A stretch of DNA of 37,281 bases. Source: Planctomycetota bacterium (GTDB lineage Bacteria > Planctomycetota > Phycisphaerae > Phycisphaerales > Phycisphaeraceae). The stretch's first letter is position 1, and each line of letters begins with the position of its first letter. The translations under genes and the position numbers were made by a program. Location of the stretch: assembly GCA_026386955.1 (NCBI GenBank), contig JAPLMQ010000194.1, positions 1 through 37,281 of the forward strand, given 5' to 3'. Under the pieces are notes generated by a model that searched no databases, was not told the DNA's origin, and worked only from the letters and a program-made list of their open reading frames with translations. Below are positions 36,295 to 37,281 of the stretch, one piece after another.

Positions 36295-37281
36295 ATGGCC
36301 AAGAAGTTCTACAGCCTTGAAGAAGCCGCGGACAAGCTCGACATGAGCACCGAGCAGGTCAAGGAGCTGGCCAAGGAGAAGAAGCTCGAGCAGTTCCGCA
36401 ACGGCGACAAGCTGATGTTCAAGGTCGAGCAGGTCGACGCCGTCGCCGGCGGCAGCAAGGCCGGCTCGGGCGGACCGATCGACTTGGCCGACAGCGGCGA
36501 GTCCGACGCCATCAAGCTCTCCGAGGATTCCGCCGCGAGCAAGGCCGACAGCCTCAGCCTCGCGGACGACACGGACGTCGCCGACGCCATCGAGCCCGCC
36601 ACGGGCAAGACCCACTTGGGCAAGCCCGCCGGCCGCTCGAAGGAAGACCCCAAGCAAGCCACCGGCGTGAGCGTCTTCGACGCCGACGAGATCGAGGCGG
36701 CCGAGCCCAACGCCCAGACCCAGGTCACCACCCCCGCCTCCACCGCCGACGAGGAGCTCGCCCTCGAGAGCGTCGGCTCCGGCTCGGGCCTCCTCGACCT
36801 GACCCGCGAGAGCGACGACACCAGCCTCGGCGCCGAACTGCTCGACGAGATCTACCCCGGCGGCGGCGAGGGCTCCGACTCCAAGACCGACGGCTCGAAC
36901 ACCGGCTCGGGCACCGCCGGCGCCACCGCCACGGGCGCCTCCGCCCAAGGCTCCTCGGGCGTCTTCGAAGGCGCGATCACGATGGAATCCGGCCCCAGCG
37001 GGCTGGAGAACATCCAGAACGACGCGGAGATGGGCACCGGCTTGGTCGACGTCCCCGTCATGGAGGCCGCCGACCCCGCCTGGAGCGGCTTCGGCACCGG
37101 CACCCTTCTGGGCGTCGCCGCCTCGCTCTGCGTCGGCCTGATCGTCGCCATGAGCGCCGTCATGGACATCCGCAGCCCCTTCACCCGCGCCCTCTCTGAA
37201 TCCTCCACCAACCTGCTCATGCTTTGCGGCGGGCTGCTGGTGGGCTCGTTCATCCTCGGGGCCGTGGGCTTCTTCATCGGC
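36295..37281 (+). CDS. Membrane protein with N-terminal helix-turn-helix (3' end cut by window edge)
   Basis: At least 329 residues, open to the right edge. Residues 1-50 form a MerR/excisionase-like winged helix-turn-helix (KFYSLEEAADKLDMSTEQVK, then ...GDKLMFKVEQVDAV). Residues about 55-260 are acidic, Ser/Gly/Asp-rich low-complexity sequence with short motifs such as GVFEGAITMESGPSG. Two membrane helices follow (about 269-288 and 306-329). The design fits a membrane-tethered DNA-binding or protein-binding domain, but target and role are unknown. AGGGAG ends about 8 nt before the ATG at 36295, a good ribosome binding site. Confidence 0.8.
   Translation, partial: MAKKFYSLEEAADKLDMSTEQVKELAKEKKLEQFRNGDKLMFKVEQVDAVAGGSKAGSGGPIDLADSGESDAIKLSEDSAASKADSLSLADDTDVADAIEPATGKTHLGKPAGRSKEDPKQATGVSVFDADEIEAAEPNAQTQVTTPASTADEELALESVGSGSGLLDLTRESDDTSLGAELLDEIYPGGGEGSDSKTDGSNTGSGTAGATATGASAQGSSGVFEGAITMESGPSGLENIQNDAEMGTGLVDVPVMEAADPAWSGFGTGTLLGVAASLCVGLIVAMSAVMDIRSPFTRALSESSTNLLMLCGGLLVGSFILGAVGFFIG

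Overview
The window looks like a chromosomal segment of a high-GC, Gram-negative-type Planctomycetota bacterium, probably of the Phycisphaerae side. This is inferred from gene content, not from a marker gene: an NPCBM-domain secreted protein, a DUF6714-like protein, a large heparinase II/III-like lyase with a zinc ribbon, an outer-membrane barrel ending in Phe, and a Tad pilus locus with FHA and Ser/Thr-kinase genes. Most coding DNA is very GC-rich (one counted 60-nt line, 27001-27060, is 73% G+C), so long antisense shadow frames are common.

Left block (1-10921, minus strand). A tightly coupled operon reads M19 dipeptidase > ABC-FtsX fusion > ABC ATPase > large PA/M28-like membrane protein that runs off the left edge. 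The first two junctions are 4-bp stop/start overlaps. Upstream lie a frameshifted NPCBM-domain secreted protein, a small cytochrome c lipoprotein and an outer-membrane barrel protein. Palindromic repeats separate these genes.

Middle block (11441-14117). It holds a PfkB sugar kinase resembling KDG kinase, a DUF6714-like gene that is probably frameshifted, an AT-rich gene-free island with a perfect DnaA-box match, and a HEAT/TPR protein.

Tad pilus block (14361-31419, plus strand). The order is PilZ, CpaF ATPase, two small Flp-type pilins, CpaA/TadV prepilin peptidase, a TadE-like pseudopilin, a transmembrane Ser/Thr kinase with a long extracytoplasmic repeat region, a TadG-like protein, a second TadE-like protein, a single-pass protein of unknown function, CpaB, a second CpaF fused to an FHA domain, TadB, TadC, a membrane FHA protein and, translationally coupled to it, trpB. 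The outer-membrane secretin and CpaE/TadZ are not in the window. A kinase, two FHA proteins, a PilZ protein and two traffic ATPases in one gene array suggest a Tad machine controlled by protein phosphorylation and c-di-GMP. This is the most interesting system here.

Right block (31581-37281). It holds a heparinase II/III-like polysaccharide lyase with an apparent inserted sandwich domain, a YkuE-like metallophosphoesterase (minus strand), and a membrane-tethered helix-turn-helix protein that is cut by the right edge.

At least three families of palindromic intergenic repeats occur: a REP-like hairpin (four copies), a ~230-bp element with long TGATCA-ended inverted repeats (two copies), and a 121-bp element with perfect 24-bp inverted repeats (one copy). 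No tRNA, rRNA, CRISPR array or intact transposase gene was seen.
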